Counted from the stretch's first letter, positions 36,336-47,781 are shown. The stretch: DNA of 64,000 nt from Cantharellus purpuraceus (GCA_025174535.1 JALBUN010000005.1:310001-374000); one strand, 5' to 3'. Notes: a model not told the origin generated them from the sequence alone. Made by a program: numbers and translations.

Positions 36336-37334
36336 ATGCCTGCTATGCCTGCTGCGCACACTATGTTTTCTACTGGAGGACACGTCGTGCCGTTGTGGTG
36401 GTGTCGTATCCCGCTTTTGGTGGCGACGGTGGGGCTGTCGGGTGTGTGTATCGCCGTGGGTGTGCAGGCGCTGGATAGGCAAGTGTCTCGTCGTGATCAG
36501 TGCTGGCGTTGTGTGTGTGTGTGTGATGGTTGACTTTTGAATGCGTCCTGCGTTTTTTTTTTTTGCTTTGTGCGTGTGGTTTTATAGGAGCAGCAAGTTG
36601 GAGAAGAGTGTGAGGGACTTGGCGGCGCGCACTGGGTCGACGATCATATTTGACATGAACGGTATGATTTGATGTCCATCAAAGGATCCGTTCACTGCCA
36701 GGGCGGGCTGACTGACGACGGCGGCCTTTTTGCCAGATATCAAGGCGACCTCGGCAGTCATGACCGTCGTCGGTTTCCTCCTCGCCATCGCCTCCCTCGT
36801 CTTCTCCATCTCCCTCATCGCGGACTTTATCTCATATCTGAAAAGGCCCCGGTCGGACGATATCAGCGCCGCCACTAAAGAGCGCAGCGTGCAAGGCGAC
36901 GACGACGACGACGACGAAAAGCTGCAGTCTCACGTCCCACAACTCCCTTTCTCAACGCGCACGCTCGGTGTGCAGACCCTCGTCCTGTCCTTCCTGAGCG
37001 TGTGGCTCCTGGGCGTTCTCATCCCATCCACGTTATTCGCCCGGACGCGCTCGGCGCATGTGACGATCCAGCCCGGCTCGCCCGACGTGTCCGTGTCGGT
37101 CGATCCCGTATATTGGGATTACGGCTTTTGTGCGTAGTGCTTCCGTCTCTCCGCCCCCCCTCCCCCCCAACTCGTGGATTCCATTTTATTTGACTAACCG
37201 GCGTTCCCTTGACCCACGTAAAAACAGTGCGATGCGTGGCCGCAGCGCCATGGTTCAGCTTGGTGTTCTCGGCTCCGGCCAGTGTTGTTTCATGGGTAGC
37301 ATGGAAGTTTCTTCCTGCTCAACGCAGAGCCTGA
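36336..37334 (+). CDS. small four-segment membrane protein, unknown
   Basis: Predicted 238 residues, four exons: 36336-36478, 36588-36661, 36737-37129 and 37228-37334. Hydrophobic segments are WWCRIPLLVATVGLSGVCIA, MTVVGFLLAIASLVFSISLI, LVLSFLSVWLLGVLIPSTLF, and FSLVFSAPASVVSWVAWKFL. A luminal or outside loop carries ARTRSAHVTIQPGSPDVS, and a cytoplasmic loop has an Asp run (DDDDDD). Intron 1 is a GC-AG intron with the consensus donor AG/GCAAGT and acceptor TTTATAG, required to keep frame. This four-helix plan occurs in uncharacterised basidiomycete proteins; function unknown. The 3' end of the last exon is duplicated just downstream. Confidence 0.72.
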
Positions 37335-37425
37335 GGTGGGGAGGTGGCGGCTCCAGCAAGTATTGATTTCTTGGGTAGCGTAGAAATGTTTTTGTTTTTT
37401 TCCCCCGCTCAATGCAGAACCCTGA
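37268..37425. repeat. degenerate tandem duplication of a gene 3' end (about 75 bases x2)
   Basis: The segment starting at 37268 (CGGCTCCGGCCAGTGTTG) through the stop codon region to CTGAGG near 37336 is repeated from 37348 (CGGCTCCAGCAAGTATTG) to CCTGAGG near 37425. Shared landmarks are GGGTAGC and CAACGCAGAG/CAATGCAGAA. The second copy lies in the 3' UTR and has drifted and gained a T-run. Confidence 0.75.
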
Positions 37426-38474
37426 GGGGTGTTGCTGAAATACGACTCATTTGGCTCTGTTTTTCTTTGTGACGAGATGATGAGATGACTGGTATACAAC
37501 GGTGACAGAGTCTGGCGGCGAGGGACGGAGGTTTTCTCCTTGGTGTAGCGTGACCAAGTTACGCACGAGCACGAGTCAATTTTCGAGTATGCGCGTCGGC
37601 CGGTGGGATGGGTGGGCTTTGGGACACTAGTAATACCATAGGAATGAGAAGATGTAATAGGATGGGCGATCTGAGGGTTAAAGCTTAAAGCTAGTCTCGT
37701 GTGGTTTGTTTAGGTAGGATTAGGCAAGTCTGGGAGGAAGACTTCAAGACGTACTGATGAATCCTTTCCTTGGAGGCTCTGGCTGGAAGCTAGGAAACAT
37801 TACCCCTTACCCGGGATATCTCAACACAGGATAGACAGCGAGTGATGATTCCATCCAACTAGAAGAAGCCTAAGGCAGGCGACGATGGATGCAGCGTAGC
37901 ATCGAGTGCGAGAGTTTTGGCTCACTGGCAGCAGTGAACCCGTAACTCCCGCACTCATTAGTTATACTACATGGTCGAGGCGTTTACCCAGTTGCTACGG
38001 AGCGCACAGCCGTGTCATCATGCCTACTGAATCTCTGAACATCCGATTTATTTCGGGGAGCCGTTGGTCGTACGAGATCAATAGCGGCCGCATGCAACTG
38101 TTGTGCATCTGGTGAAAAACATGAGTGACATTGGACACTGACCCCCAGCTCCTCAATGCCACTCCTACTAGAGGTGAACACTGAACCTGTCAGAAGATTA
38201 TCGAAAGCTACCTGGCTCACCGCACCCGCAGTGCCATATATCCAGATTGAGAAGGAATTAATGACAAAGGGAAGAAAGGAATAGAGAAAGCCGCAATTCA
38301 TTGGCCGCCAAGATCAACCACCAAACGTTCCTTTGTCGATCGGGATAGGTCGAGTGATGTAAAAAACATTTTGAAAGGAGGGCGGGAACTCCGAGTCAGT
38401 TGCTGTCGGATCAGTGAATCATGAATAGGATAGAGATTAAAGTCAATTTCGGCTGCAAAACAATCCGGTGTAAA
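37426..38474. other. intergenic, no supported gene
   Basis: About 1 kb with no recognisable coding on either strand; it ends at the proposed start of the next gene. Confidence 0.45.
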
Positions 38475-40144
38475 ATGGACCAGCTGCTCTCTCTATTTGG
38501 TCGGGAGTCTCCGAATATTCAGATTCGTCTGTTGCGGAGTTTCTCCGCCTGAGTGCTGCTCGTTCCACTGGGGTTTGCTATTCGCGGTGCATTCGGCGTG
38601 AAGACAATCTTCGGAGTCGTAGATCACGATGCAATTCAAACCACGTCGCCGGTGTAGCAATGCATGAGATAGAGCTATGCAGGGGCTGCTATTTGAAGGG
38701 TAATTTCAAGTTGAAGAGCTTCCGTTTCGCCTCACAAAGCACAATGCTACTGAACAGGATTGGAATCCTCTTGTTCGCGCTGCGACTCTTGGGCCTTACG
38801 TCTTTGTCGACCTTGCTCATCACCGTTATCCTTTCCGAAAAGGTGCAGCGACTTCGTGGGCACATCCCTTCTGTATGATCATTTCGCGATTTTTCTGCGC
38901 GTTATGAGTCTGTTCTCTTTTGCCCACAACTGCTAACTGTGCTGCAATAATAGCGATATGGTGCATGTCGCATACTCTCGATCAGACGAGTCTCTGGTAC
39001 AGAGCACAGAAATAGTATTCGGCACTCTAGTAGAATCTTTGAAAACAATGTGAGTGTCAACCTAATATTCAGGGTTGTACGGACAATGTGATTTTTGACC
39101 AGTTTGTTGGTAGCTACACTTAACCTTGCCATCCATGTGCGCTGTCTCGATATAACATATGCATTCCATTTATGACACAAATTGAATGAAATATAGCTGT
39201 GGTTCGCAATGCGTGTTGCATTCCATTATGAATCAGCCGGAACACGAAAACTGCGAACGTTTGGGGTGAGATGTCATTTCTATGGCTCCGAAAGTCGCAT
39301 GACAGGGTTCTGAAGCTTTTAGTGTCACCCTACTTATTGGGTATGGTCCCCATAGTGGGTCGCTCAGTGTTGCCTGACGTACACAGAGGCCGCTATCACT
39401 GATCCTTCCGCTGTCGCAGGCGACACTCTTCGCCAGGAACACGCCCCGATTTGTCCTTGTAACCAACTACATCCAAGTTAGCATCATCATCGTCACATCA
39501 CTCTGGGATGGTCAATCAATCAGATCCCTTGTCACCATCCTTCTTGCTGAATTATGCCTAGTTCTGCTCTTGGTCATGTACTACAATAATCGTCATATCT
39601 TCCAGAGAGCCAACATGCGCAGAATCATGGCTCTACCTCTCCTCATACGACTGTCATATTCTGTGTCTTTCGGCTCATATTCACTGTGTGAGTGGTTTCG
39701 AGTACATGCTCCTGAAGAAATAGTGACCGGTTTATATTGCTAAGGATTCTTCTGGTGGCCATCAGCAATACCAATTCGTCGTTATTCCCCACCCTCGTAC
39801 ATGTCTGAACATTGGCGGGGCGGTTTGTAAATATGTTTAAACCCTTTTAAACCAACAATCGCTTATTTTGACATTAGATGCCCCCCTTGCCTTCTGCTTA
39901 TTCGGACTGCAGCGGGTAATTAGGCCACAGTGTTCTCCTCGCGCTGTGACTCAATTGTTCCCTTGTATTCATTCAGGATATCTTACAAATCTGGTGTCCC
40001 TGCCTTATTACTACTAGTACAAGACCCGACCGCTTGACCTCCTCAAAATGGGCCTTGGACACTGATATCACTGCCGTTGCTGCGGGACAACCCACCTGGA
40101 TCGAGCAAGCTATACAAGCGGATGGAATTGTACTGCACACGTGA
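38475..40144 (+). CDS. unidentified polytopic membrane protein, intron-rich
   Basis: Exon-like segments join in frame. 38475-38498 (MDQLLSLF) splices over a 54-base intron to VLLVPLGFAIRGAFGVKTIF. A 48-base intron then leads to NFKLKSFRFASQ and the segment IGILLFALRLLGLTSLSTLL. Next come a basic loop after 38955 (RYGACRILSIRRVSG) and, after an unresolved stretch at 39050-39420, a long exon with FVLVTNYIQVSIIIVTSLWD, LVTILLAELCLVLLLVMYY, and RIMALPLLIRLSYSVSFGSY spliced to LILLVAISNTNSSL. A likely last exon near 39978-40144 is Ser/Thr-rich and ends QPTWIEQAIQADGI and VLHT. Five or more membrane spans are predicted. I do not recognise the family. The middle exon and the link from about 39790 to 39978 are not resolved, so it may be partly broken. 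Confidence 0.45.
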
Positions 40145-40571
40145 ATGAGGGGAGGTTATGGATTATATACTAGTCGCTAATGGTTACAATTTGACTGACT
40201 CCGGATATGATCCGCTGTGTACATTCATTGTATGTAGCTTACGATTAAAGCAGTACATTGTGGATATACGAAAGTAACATGTGCTTTAAATTTGACGAAC
40301 TCAAGGAATTTTTGTCCCGGCTACTGGAGCGTTGAAGAAATGCCTACTAATTATGTCTTATATGTACAATGATGTTTTCTGCCTCACTCCTCACAAACAA
40401 ACGAGCAATGTGACCAAGACATCTCGTATATGTCTGCAATAAACAATGGCTGGTATTCACATATAATATACCGCTACATACATCTAATGTACAGCTGATA
40501 TGCTGTCTTGCCATATGACATACAGCCAGGGCCTACGCAAGTGATATCGCATCTCAGCACCGAAGGCATGG
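40145..40571. other. convergent spacer, no gene
   Basis: AT-rich spacer between the membrane protein (+) and the charged protein (-). Nothing else seen. Confidence 0.5.
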
Positions 40572-41828
40572 CTATGGTAGTTTGCTTGCTCTCCTTTGCT
40601 TAATCCATTCCCTGGCTCTTGCTCTACGAGCTTCTTTTTCCAATTCGTTCACCTCTTTCACGTTCACAGCCTCTGCTGGCACAGGCTCACTGTGAACCTG
40701 CGTGCATCGAGCCGGATCTTCATACCCGGCATCGCTCTCATCGCTATCCTCGTATGCCACCAAACCTCCTGACGTCGTGACTTCCACCGCCTTATGCTCC
40801 GTTCTGTCTTTCTCCTGTTTGGCAAGTAGCTTGGTAGTCTGCCATGCATTACGCCACCGGCCTCTCAAAAACGCAAAGCGTTCATCAGAACCATGATTGG
40901 CCAATATCCGCATCTCGAGCTGCCCAGAATTCGGGGAACTCAAAAGATGCTTAGCTGTTCTCTCCATCAACGTTCTCTGGGGATTTTCTGGCTGCATCGG
41001 TATAAGTCAATGCATGATAACGTAACGGGGCTCAATTCCTGACATACCTCTTCGTCATCTCCTCCCCAAAGCTCCTTAGCTTCTATGAAACTACGTGCAG
41101 GATTGGGGTCAGATTCCCGCATGGCACGCAACCGTGCTTCTCGTCCTGAATCTAGTAGTCTACGCCGTTTCTGGCGTTGCAAGTCCTCGATCTCCCTGGG
41201 ACTGAAGAAGAACGTATCCTCAGAATCAGAAGGAAGGTCAGACCAACCGGTAGGTGATGGCGGTGAGGTTGTGCCTGGGGGATCAGAACTCCAGGATGCA
41301 GTGGGTAGAGATGTCAGGAGCAGACGAGCATCGTATCTGTGCAAAGCAGGTGTAAATGTGCCAATTAAGGAGAGAGAAAAACACAGTAAAATTCAGTCGC
41401 TTGACATCCAAGAGAGTCTTTCCAATTGTACTCCAGCAAGTGCTGAGATGGATATCGATATACACACATACTGGCTTGTAAAGCCAAAAAAAAACTGTCA
41501 TTCAGGTGCGATGCGCGTTTACAGGAAGGAAGAATTTTCGAACGCTGTTTACGAGGGTAGACGCGTACCTATCCACCCATACTTCCTGACCATCCGGCAA
41601 GCCTTCCTCATGCCACTGAACAAGGCCACCTATGCTTTTGCCACCTCCAAGATCATGCACTGATAGAGCTTGAACGAGATCAGGTTGATCGCGAATGATG
41701 GTAGCTTCATGAGCCTGGATAAATAAGGGCATGGAAACTGGAGCATGAGGCAAACTTGGAGCTTCGGTTCCGCCAGTGTTATAATCTGGGGAGCCACGAC
41801 GCAGAGTGTGCTTGCGCTTTCGCGACAT
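40572..41828 (-). CDS. uncharacterised charged protein, probably nuclear
   Basis: Predicted 322 residues, three exons: 41828-41569, 41336-41048 and 40991-40572. The basic start MSRKRKHTLRRGSPD resembles a nuclear localisation signal. Exon 1 then has IIRDQPDLVQALSVHDLGGG and GLVQWHEEGLPDGQEVWVDR. The middle is acidic and Ser/Pro-rich (WSDLPSDSEDTFFFSPREIE) and leads into an Arg-rich helix (LQRQKRRRLLDSGREARLRA). A compact segment follows: MEIRI-like LEMRILANHGSDERFAFLRG, RWRNAWQTTKLLAKQEKD. The C-terminus is a Glu/Arg helix ending RRASKLP. I do not recognise a named family. Intron 1 (232 bases) is four times longer than most in the window. Its start lies 90 bases from the divergent RWDD2 start. 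Confidence 0.72.
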
Positions 41829-41918
41829 GGCACCCCCATCCACAGCGTGACATCGGAGTCGCGCGTGACGGCTACTTAGTGGGAGTGTCCTACATCTGCA
41901 CCTCTTATAAAAGACGAG
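41829..41918. promoter_or_regulatory. 90-base bidirectional promoter region
   Basis: Only 90 bases separate the ATG of the charged protein (-) and the ATG of the RWDD2-like gene (+). A TATAAAA sequence (CTTATAAAAGA) sits about 10 bases before the plus-strand ATG. Both transcription starts must lie in or very near this stretch. Confidence 0.55.
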
Positions 41919-42805
41919 ATGGCTTTGGCGCATCAAGTCGAAGAACTAGCACTCTTGAAATGTTCACTTCTACCTGACGAAATTCTCGAATTCATTCTAT
42001 CTCGTCCTGAGGACTATGAAGCGTGGACTCTGGTGGTCGATGCACCTAGCAAAGCCGATTTACCGCATCCGCATGTGTCCTGTCCCGCCCATTTCACCAT
42101 GAAAATACGGGACATTCCCATATGGTTCGAGATTGACTTTCCAAACGAATATCCTTTGGAGACAACTGAGTTTAATATTACGGTCCGTGGATATAACCTT
42201 TCCAGGGTAGAGCAACAGCGATGGCAAGATATCATCTCGAAGAAACGAGGTGAGATGAGCCAGGCTGTGTGAGTGTAAGCAACCTCGTTCCTCAGGGTTT
42301 TATTTATCCCTTTTGTAGATTTCCGGCATATGAACTGATCTCACTGCAGTTGCTGCCGCTTCTGCACGAAGAGTATGATGGTCGTAAGCTCTCCGGAGGA
42401 ATAGATTTAAAACCCACAGCTCCCCTCCACCCCCCTTCTGAGCCATTAACTCATGCCCTGTTGACATCGCATCATCTCAAGTCACCACATAAGCGTCGCT
42501 CGCTCCAACAATGGTCATCGGAGTTACATCTCTTTGGGTTTGCCAAAGTCGGAAATCCAGGTCTCATCTACTGTTCGGGATTCAAGTCAAACGTCACGGA
42601 ATTTGTCTCAAGAGTAAGGTCCATGCAGTGGCTTGCACTTCGAATCCGCTTTGTGGATGTTTTATCGGAGACGGGAGTGTCGCCAGAGCAACGACCCCGT
42701 TGGATAGAAGTGGAAAAAATAGGTGAGGTGGTGAATGAAATGAGAAAGCTTGGTCGCGAGAGTTCTGTTTTGGATTTGGGTATTGGGAGTGGGGGAACCA
42801 AATGA
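41919..42805 (+). CDS. RWD domain protein, RWDD2/DUF1115 type
   Basis: Predicted 278 residues, two exons (41919-42268, 42319-42805) with a 50-base intron, donor GTGAGT. The N-terminal half is an RWD fold: an opening helix with LLPDEILEF, strands around FTMKIRDIPIWFEIDF, then the hallmark PNEYPLETTEF (Y-P loop), and a helix after the spliced VFPAYELISLQLLPLLHEE. The C-terminal half has the DUF1115 pattern of RWDD2 proteins: LTSHHLKSPHKRRSLQQWSS, LHLFGFAKVGNPGLIYCSGF, VTEFVSRVRSMQWLALRIR and a short helical tail. RWD folds resemble E2 enzymes without the catalytic Cys and mediate protein binding. No lesion seen. Confidence 0.85.
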
Positions 42806-43355
42806 CGGCGCCTCAGTCTCTGTGAGATGCGTGGTGTTTACCAGAGATAGTACTTTATTTTCAGTCTTTCACTATTTGCTCAGGCGCTTTTTATAGCGTT
42901 CGAAGTCAGGGTGACGTGCATTTGTAAATTTCCTATGAGTTCCAAGAACAGTGGGAAGTCATCATCTCCAGTGAGAATCACTCTGGTGTGGACACCTACA
43001 AATGTTCTTGATTATTCTTGAAGCGAAGCTCTGGGTTTTCAAGGAATAATCCCTAGGTATCCCTGATCCCAAACCTTGAAATCTTGCATTTTTTTGCCTG
43101 CACATGAATTCCCATGGGGGATTTTTGCCCAGATAGCCTTCACCTCCTGTTGTTAGTCACCACTTTCCCAGATTGCTCTTCAAGCATCTGGAAGTACTGT
43201 TAGGCAAATGAAACCTTGGCAAATTTCCTGTGTGAATCCCAATGTGGAGATCAGGCAGAATTTATCCTGTGCAGTATTACCACACAGCTGCAAACCTCCT
43301 GGATTGTCACACACTAAGTACATTGTGGTGGAGCCTTGGGGTTGGAGTCTGAGTT
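42806..43355. other. gene-transposon boundary, no gene
   Basis: AT-rich DNA between the RWDD2-like gene and the transposon nest. No coding recognised. Confidence 0.45.
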
Positions 43356-43446
43356 GGTGTTTTGAAACCCACAAAATTATGGTGTTAGGGCAAACTCTAA
43401 ATCACCACAATTCCATGAATGAACAACTGAGAAGAATATCAAAAAG
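43356..43446 (+). repeat. 90-base repeat shared (inverted) with 58355-58445
   Basis: The stretch from TTTTGAAACCCACAAAATTA to TGAGAAGAATATCAAA matches the reverse complement of 58355-58445 with only a few differences. In the 58 kb copy this is the 3' end of the antisense coiled-coil ORF plus its flank. Here it stands alone immediately 5' of integrase remains. Confidence 0.75.
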
Positions 43447-43489
43447 ACAGTATGAAGAAACCCACAGGGCTTCTTCATAGCTTGCCAGT

Positions 43490-45418
43490 ACTGGAGCAGC
43501 CCTAGCAATTGATAGGTATGGACTTTATGGGTCCATTACCAAAATTGAATGGCTATGACTACCTACTGGTAGTCATCGATTGCTTCACATCACAGGTACA
43601 TATAATACCTACGAACATGTGTGTAACAGTGAAATGAGTAGCATGGCTATTCCTTAAAGAAGTTGTACACCTTCATGGTGTACCAGACTCAATTGTGTCT
43701 GATTGAGATTCAAAATTCACATCTATCTTTTGGTGTGAACTACAGCAGATAATGGGAGTGAAACTCCTCATGTCCACAGTATTCCATCCACAAACAGATG
43801 GAGCAACAGAATGAGCAAATTGTTCCATTGGCCAAATACTTTGTACCATTGTATGAAGTGATCAGAAAGATTGGGCACACAAGTGTCCAATGGTGGAGTT
43901 TGTGCTAAACTCTAACATAAGCTCAACAACAGGGTTTACTCTGTTTGAACTTAACTATGGGTATATGCCTAGGATAGGCATGCCCATTAACAATGACACC
44001 AAGTTCAAGGGTGTCAAATGATTCACACAGCAGGCTCAAATGAACCTGCTAGTGGCACATGATGTGATTATAGAAAGTCATGTCATTCAGACGTTTCATG
44101 CCAATAAGAAACATCAGGAAGGTCCAACCTTCCAGAGAAATGACAAAGTCTACCTCTCAATGAAAACTTTGACTCTACCTTGTTAGGAAAAGATGAGGGA
44201 TAGATTGCAGGTGTATGTGGGTGAATGTGAAATGAAGGTGAGGGATGGTGGTGAAGTAGATTTTGAATAGAGAAGCAATTACTGCAAGAAGGCAGATATA
44301 TTCAGGGTCTATGGAGAGGTGTTGTTCAGTAGAGTTATGTTACCAAATATCAGAATATTTGGTTAGAAATTGCGCCTGCTACAGATGATGTAAGAGGCAG
44401 TGGGGGATGATGTCACTTTAAGTGAATGTATGTCCAATAGAGATGGATCCTATGGTCCAAAACGTTCGTAATTCTAGATAGTTATAGCTGTTGCAATATT
44501 CTAATAGAATATGCAAAAAGATTTGAAGTTGTTAAGATCGTTTAGGAGTTATTCCAGGAACAACTGAAAAATGACACAAGTTGTTTGATTTACAACTTGG
44601 AAGGGATAAACACAGTGAATCTGATGATAGATACTCATACACAGTTGTAGCTAATATACAATTTGGCAATCACATGATAAGAAAGCATTTTAGTAAGATT
44701 GAAACATATGATGAAAGAAATGATGCAGATACTCATAATAAGTGATGTCATATGGAAAAACTTTTATAACTTGATGGGATTTTAATCCACATCTTATGGG
44801 ACTTATGATGAGTGTTAATCATCATAATATGGTCCCTTTTAAATAGAATTTTCCCCCCTGAAGACAAAAGGAGGGCTCACAAGAAAATTAATACCCTGTC
44901 CCCATCCAATAACTATATTTTTAGACCTTTCAATACCTCTTAACGCCTTTTCACACCTCTTCACTTCTTTTACACCTTTAGAATAGATTCTTGACATACC
45001 TAAGGGTAGAACCAGCAAACTAGTGCCCAGGTATATTGGGCCCTATAAAATAATCGAAACCCATAATAAAGCTTCAATGGTGACACTGGAACTGCCACCA
45101 GAACTGACTAGTAGACATATTATGCCTACATTCCATGTCAGTCTCATTCAACCCTATGTGCTGAATGATGAGATGAGATTCCCAAAACAGGAAGTGAAGC
45201 CATTTTATGACTTTGGGAACAACAATGAGCAGGAGTGGCTTGATGAAATCATCACTCATTGATGGATAAGCAATAAAGAACTTGAATTTCAAGTTCTATG
45301 GACATTGGGAGACGTCACCTGGGAACCTTACACATCGTGTAAGGACCTAGAAGCTCTAGACGATTATTTAGAGCTTCAAGGGGTGACTCAAGTGCAAGAA
45401 CTACCTCATAGACGGTAG
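43490..45418 (+). pseudogene. Ty3/gypsy chromovirus integrase with chromodomain, decayed
   Basis: Integrase core and C-terminus of an LTR retrotransposon. Visible motifs: YLLVVIDCFT, LHGVPDSIVSD followed by a stop, MGVKLLMSTVFHPQTDGA, VEFVLNSNISSTTGF, ELNYGYMPRIG. The protein is then interrupted by the solo LTR at 44181-44996 and resumes exactly in frame with GRTSKLVPRYIGPYKI and PTFHVSLIQPYV. A chromodomain closes it: FQVLWTLGDVTWEPYTSC, LEALDDYLELQG. At least four in-frame stops occur (for example after HLHGVPDSIVSD and DGATE). Reverse transcriptase is not seen upstream, so the 5' part of the element is missing or unrecognisable. Confidence 0.85.
44181..44996 (+). mobile_element. solo LTR, 816 bases, TSD TACCT
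   Basis: Begins TGTTAGG and ends TTCTTGACA, flanked by TACCT at 44176-44180 and 44997-45001. Removing it plus one TACCT restores the integrase reading frame across Pro-Lys. It shares internal blocks with the LTRs at 55314 and 61653 (AGTAGATTTT/CAAATAGAGA, GGAGTTATTCCAG), so they are one family. No internal coding. Confidence 0.92.
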
Positions 45419-45685
45419 TTCTCAGAGAGATGGAGCCCCAAAGATCTAATGGGGCTCAAGGGGGAGAAGTGGAACTACCAAGAATAAAGGTAGCTCCTAG
45501 CAGGATGTGACAAGAGCTACCATCAATGACAGTAGCTCAATGAGGGGAGGAGGAACCACCTCAACTAATGATAGTTCCTAGATAAGGATAGAGCTACCAT
45601 AACAACAGGCAGCTCAATGGCAAAAAAAAAACTGCTCCCTATGGGAGCAGTTCACTGTCATGCTACTCATAGTAGCACGAAAGGG
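45397..45685. repeat. array of eight consecutive short inverted repeats
   Basis: Hairpin-forming pairs follow one another: AGAACTACC/GGTAGTTCT (45397-45422), GAGCCCCA/TGGGGCTC (45433-45457), GGAACTACC/GGTAGCTCC, GAGCTAC/GTAGCTC, GGAACC/GGTTCC-like, GAGCTACC/GGCAGCTC, AACTGCTCCC/GGGAGCAGTT (45630-45652), and TGCTAC/GTAGCA. Loops are 3-14 bases and spacing about 35 bases. The pattern continues into the ORF downstream. The region may also be the remnant of an LTR, since a purine tract (AAGGGGGAGAAG) occurs at about 45458. Confidence 0.85.
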
Positions 45686-45822
45686 GTAAGCAATAATTAA
45701 TCGTGTTACACCCATGTGACATAGTCACTGGAAAATTCTCAATAAAGAATTTTTGAGCTCAGCCATAAAAGGCTAGTGGTGTTTCTTCAAACCACCACAA
45801 CCACCCCCCCCCCTCCATCAAA

Positions 45823-47752
45823 ATGTCATCTCTCAGAAGGGAGATGATGGATGCTCAGGACAAGCATCCAATGGAAGTTGAACAAACTTCCACAGCTGCA
45901 GCACCAGTAACTAGTGCTGCAGATATGATCAGGGGTCATCAAGATGAGATGACCTGGAAAATTGGTGGATGGCATGGTGGCACTGCCATCCATCACCCTC
46001 ACAGGTGCAACAAGTGCAATGGATATGTGTTGCACTTAATTGAGGCCCAAAATGGAGGCCAACTATATCTTTCCACCACTTCGGTGGAAAGGGCATTAAG
46101 AGTCGCATGGCCACAACTTATATGCAACATCGAAGATGATGTTGCAACACCTTATCGTGAAGACTACAATAAGATGTACAAGGACAACTTGGACCTGTTT
46201 GTGTAGGTCCAAGAACTTGAAGGACTTCTTGACAATAAGAAGTCTGAAGTAACTCGTCTCAGAGATGAGTTAAAAACACTGAAGGAGGCTGCTGACAGAG
46301 CACCTCCTACATTCAAGACCAAGCTCACAACGGTGCGCTTGGCCCCAGTAGCATTGCTATCGCATGCTACAGCAGGCAAATCATTGCCTGCTATCATGTT
46401 GTCACAGCCCGTGGCTTCATCATCATGAAAAACAATCAACCTCACCAAAGAGGACAATCTCCTTGGCAAATTGCTTGGGTCAACCCTCGAGGGTTTGAAG
46501 GTCAAGACTGGGACGATACTGACCCAATCTGGGAATATGACCACAATTGTGGCCTCCTCCTGGCTAGCATCCCCAAGGGTGCCAAGCAACCAGGCAAACT
46601 CAAAGAGTTTGCCCTATCAGAAATCAAAGCTGAGATTGATCAGCTTCAAAAGGAATATATGGCTGGTGACACCAGCCATACATTAAAAGACCCAGCATTG
46701 AAGACACTGGAGGAAGCCCAGCATACAAATTATTGCAAATGCTGGGACAATTTTGGGCATGCTCTCAATCATTCCCCAAATGGGCACCATGGTTCATGAC
46801 TGCAGCTGACCCTCCCAGAGCAGTCACTGGCCACCTGCTGTGACCTCTGGGCAAGTCCACCCCTATCAGGGCAGACTGGTTCAACATCTGCAATACGGAC
46901 ACTCTGGAGTTTGTATCACTCCATAAAAAAGCATTGGCCATGCTGTTCATGGAACGGACTGTACTGATGCACAGAGTCATCAAGAGAATGACTCTGCTGG
47001 CTCACACTGATAACATGAGTCTTATCATCACTCTACCAACCACACTGGTAGACACACTTGCCCTCATACAGGGGTGGCAAGTAAACCCTAATGGGGTCCC
47101 CCTGGCCATCCAACAGGAGTCAGATGGTACTATGAATCTATCTGATGTGGACATCTGGATGTGGCTACAGAAGGCCACTCCCAAGAAGGGTTCTTCTGTA
47201 TTTAAGAAGAACCTCTGGACTATGTTTCAGAATCCCAGCCACTGGGGATTATTGACCAGTGGTCAAAAGTTTTCACCAACTATTGGTGACACCTTTTGCA
47301 CTTCAGTCACTGGAGCGTATGATTGGGGGAATCACTCCTCCAAAGAACATACTGAATTAGAGCTTGCACTCTGGTTTGGACAATTGGGAGGCATCACCCC
47401 TGATTGCACTGCTATATTAGAGGAGTTTGCTAAACACATTGCCTCTGGAGCAGCATTTAACCAGCCCGCCAGGGTTGGTAAGTGAAAGCAGGAGACTCAG
47501 GGAGTCTCTCAAGCAGCTCATAAAGCTGCTAAATGCTCTCTTGCTGAGCATTTAGGTCACGATCAACTCAATTGTGAACTTGATTGGGATGCTGCAGTAG
47601 CAACCGCACCCTCCTCATCCATGCAAGTGGATGAGGATACCGCAACCACATTGGGGATGACTGAGAGCCATCCCTCTCTAGAGCCATATGAACAAGATGA
47701 CCATATGGACACTGACTTATTGGAACAGCTTCATAAGGAGCTGTATGATTAA
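45823..47752 (+). pseudogene. retroelement accessory ORF between integrase and 3' LTR
   Basis: An open frame of about 640 codons broken by two frame changes and a few stops (TAG at 46204-46206, TGA at 47483-47485). It starts MSSLRREMMDAQDKHPMEVE. Then come a His/Cys segment (HHPHRCNKCNGYVLHL), a coiled coil (QELEGLLDNKKSEVTRLRDE), and later SLIITLPTTLVDTLALIQGW and LWTMFQNPSHWGLL. The end is acidic (DDHMDTDLLEQLHKELYD). It sits where env lies in other elements, directly before a polypurine tract and LTR. No membrane segment, protease or nucleic-acid-binding CCHC knuckle is clear. Function unknown. It might instead be a gag-like protein. Its DNA is packed with short perfect inverted repeats. 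Confidence 0.6.
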
Positions 47753-47781
47753 AAGGTACTGAATGAGATCATGCCTCATTC

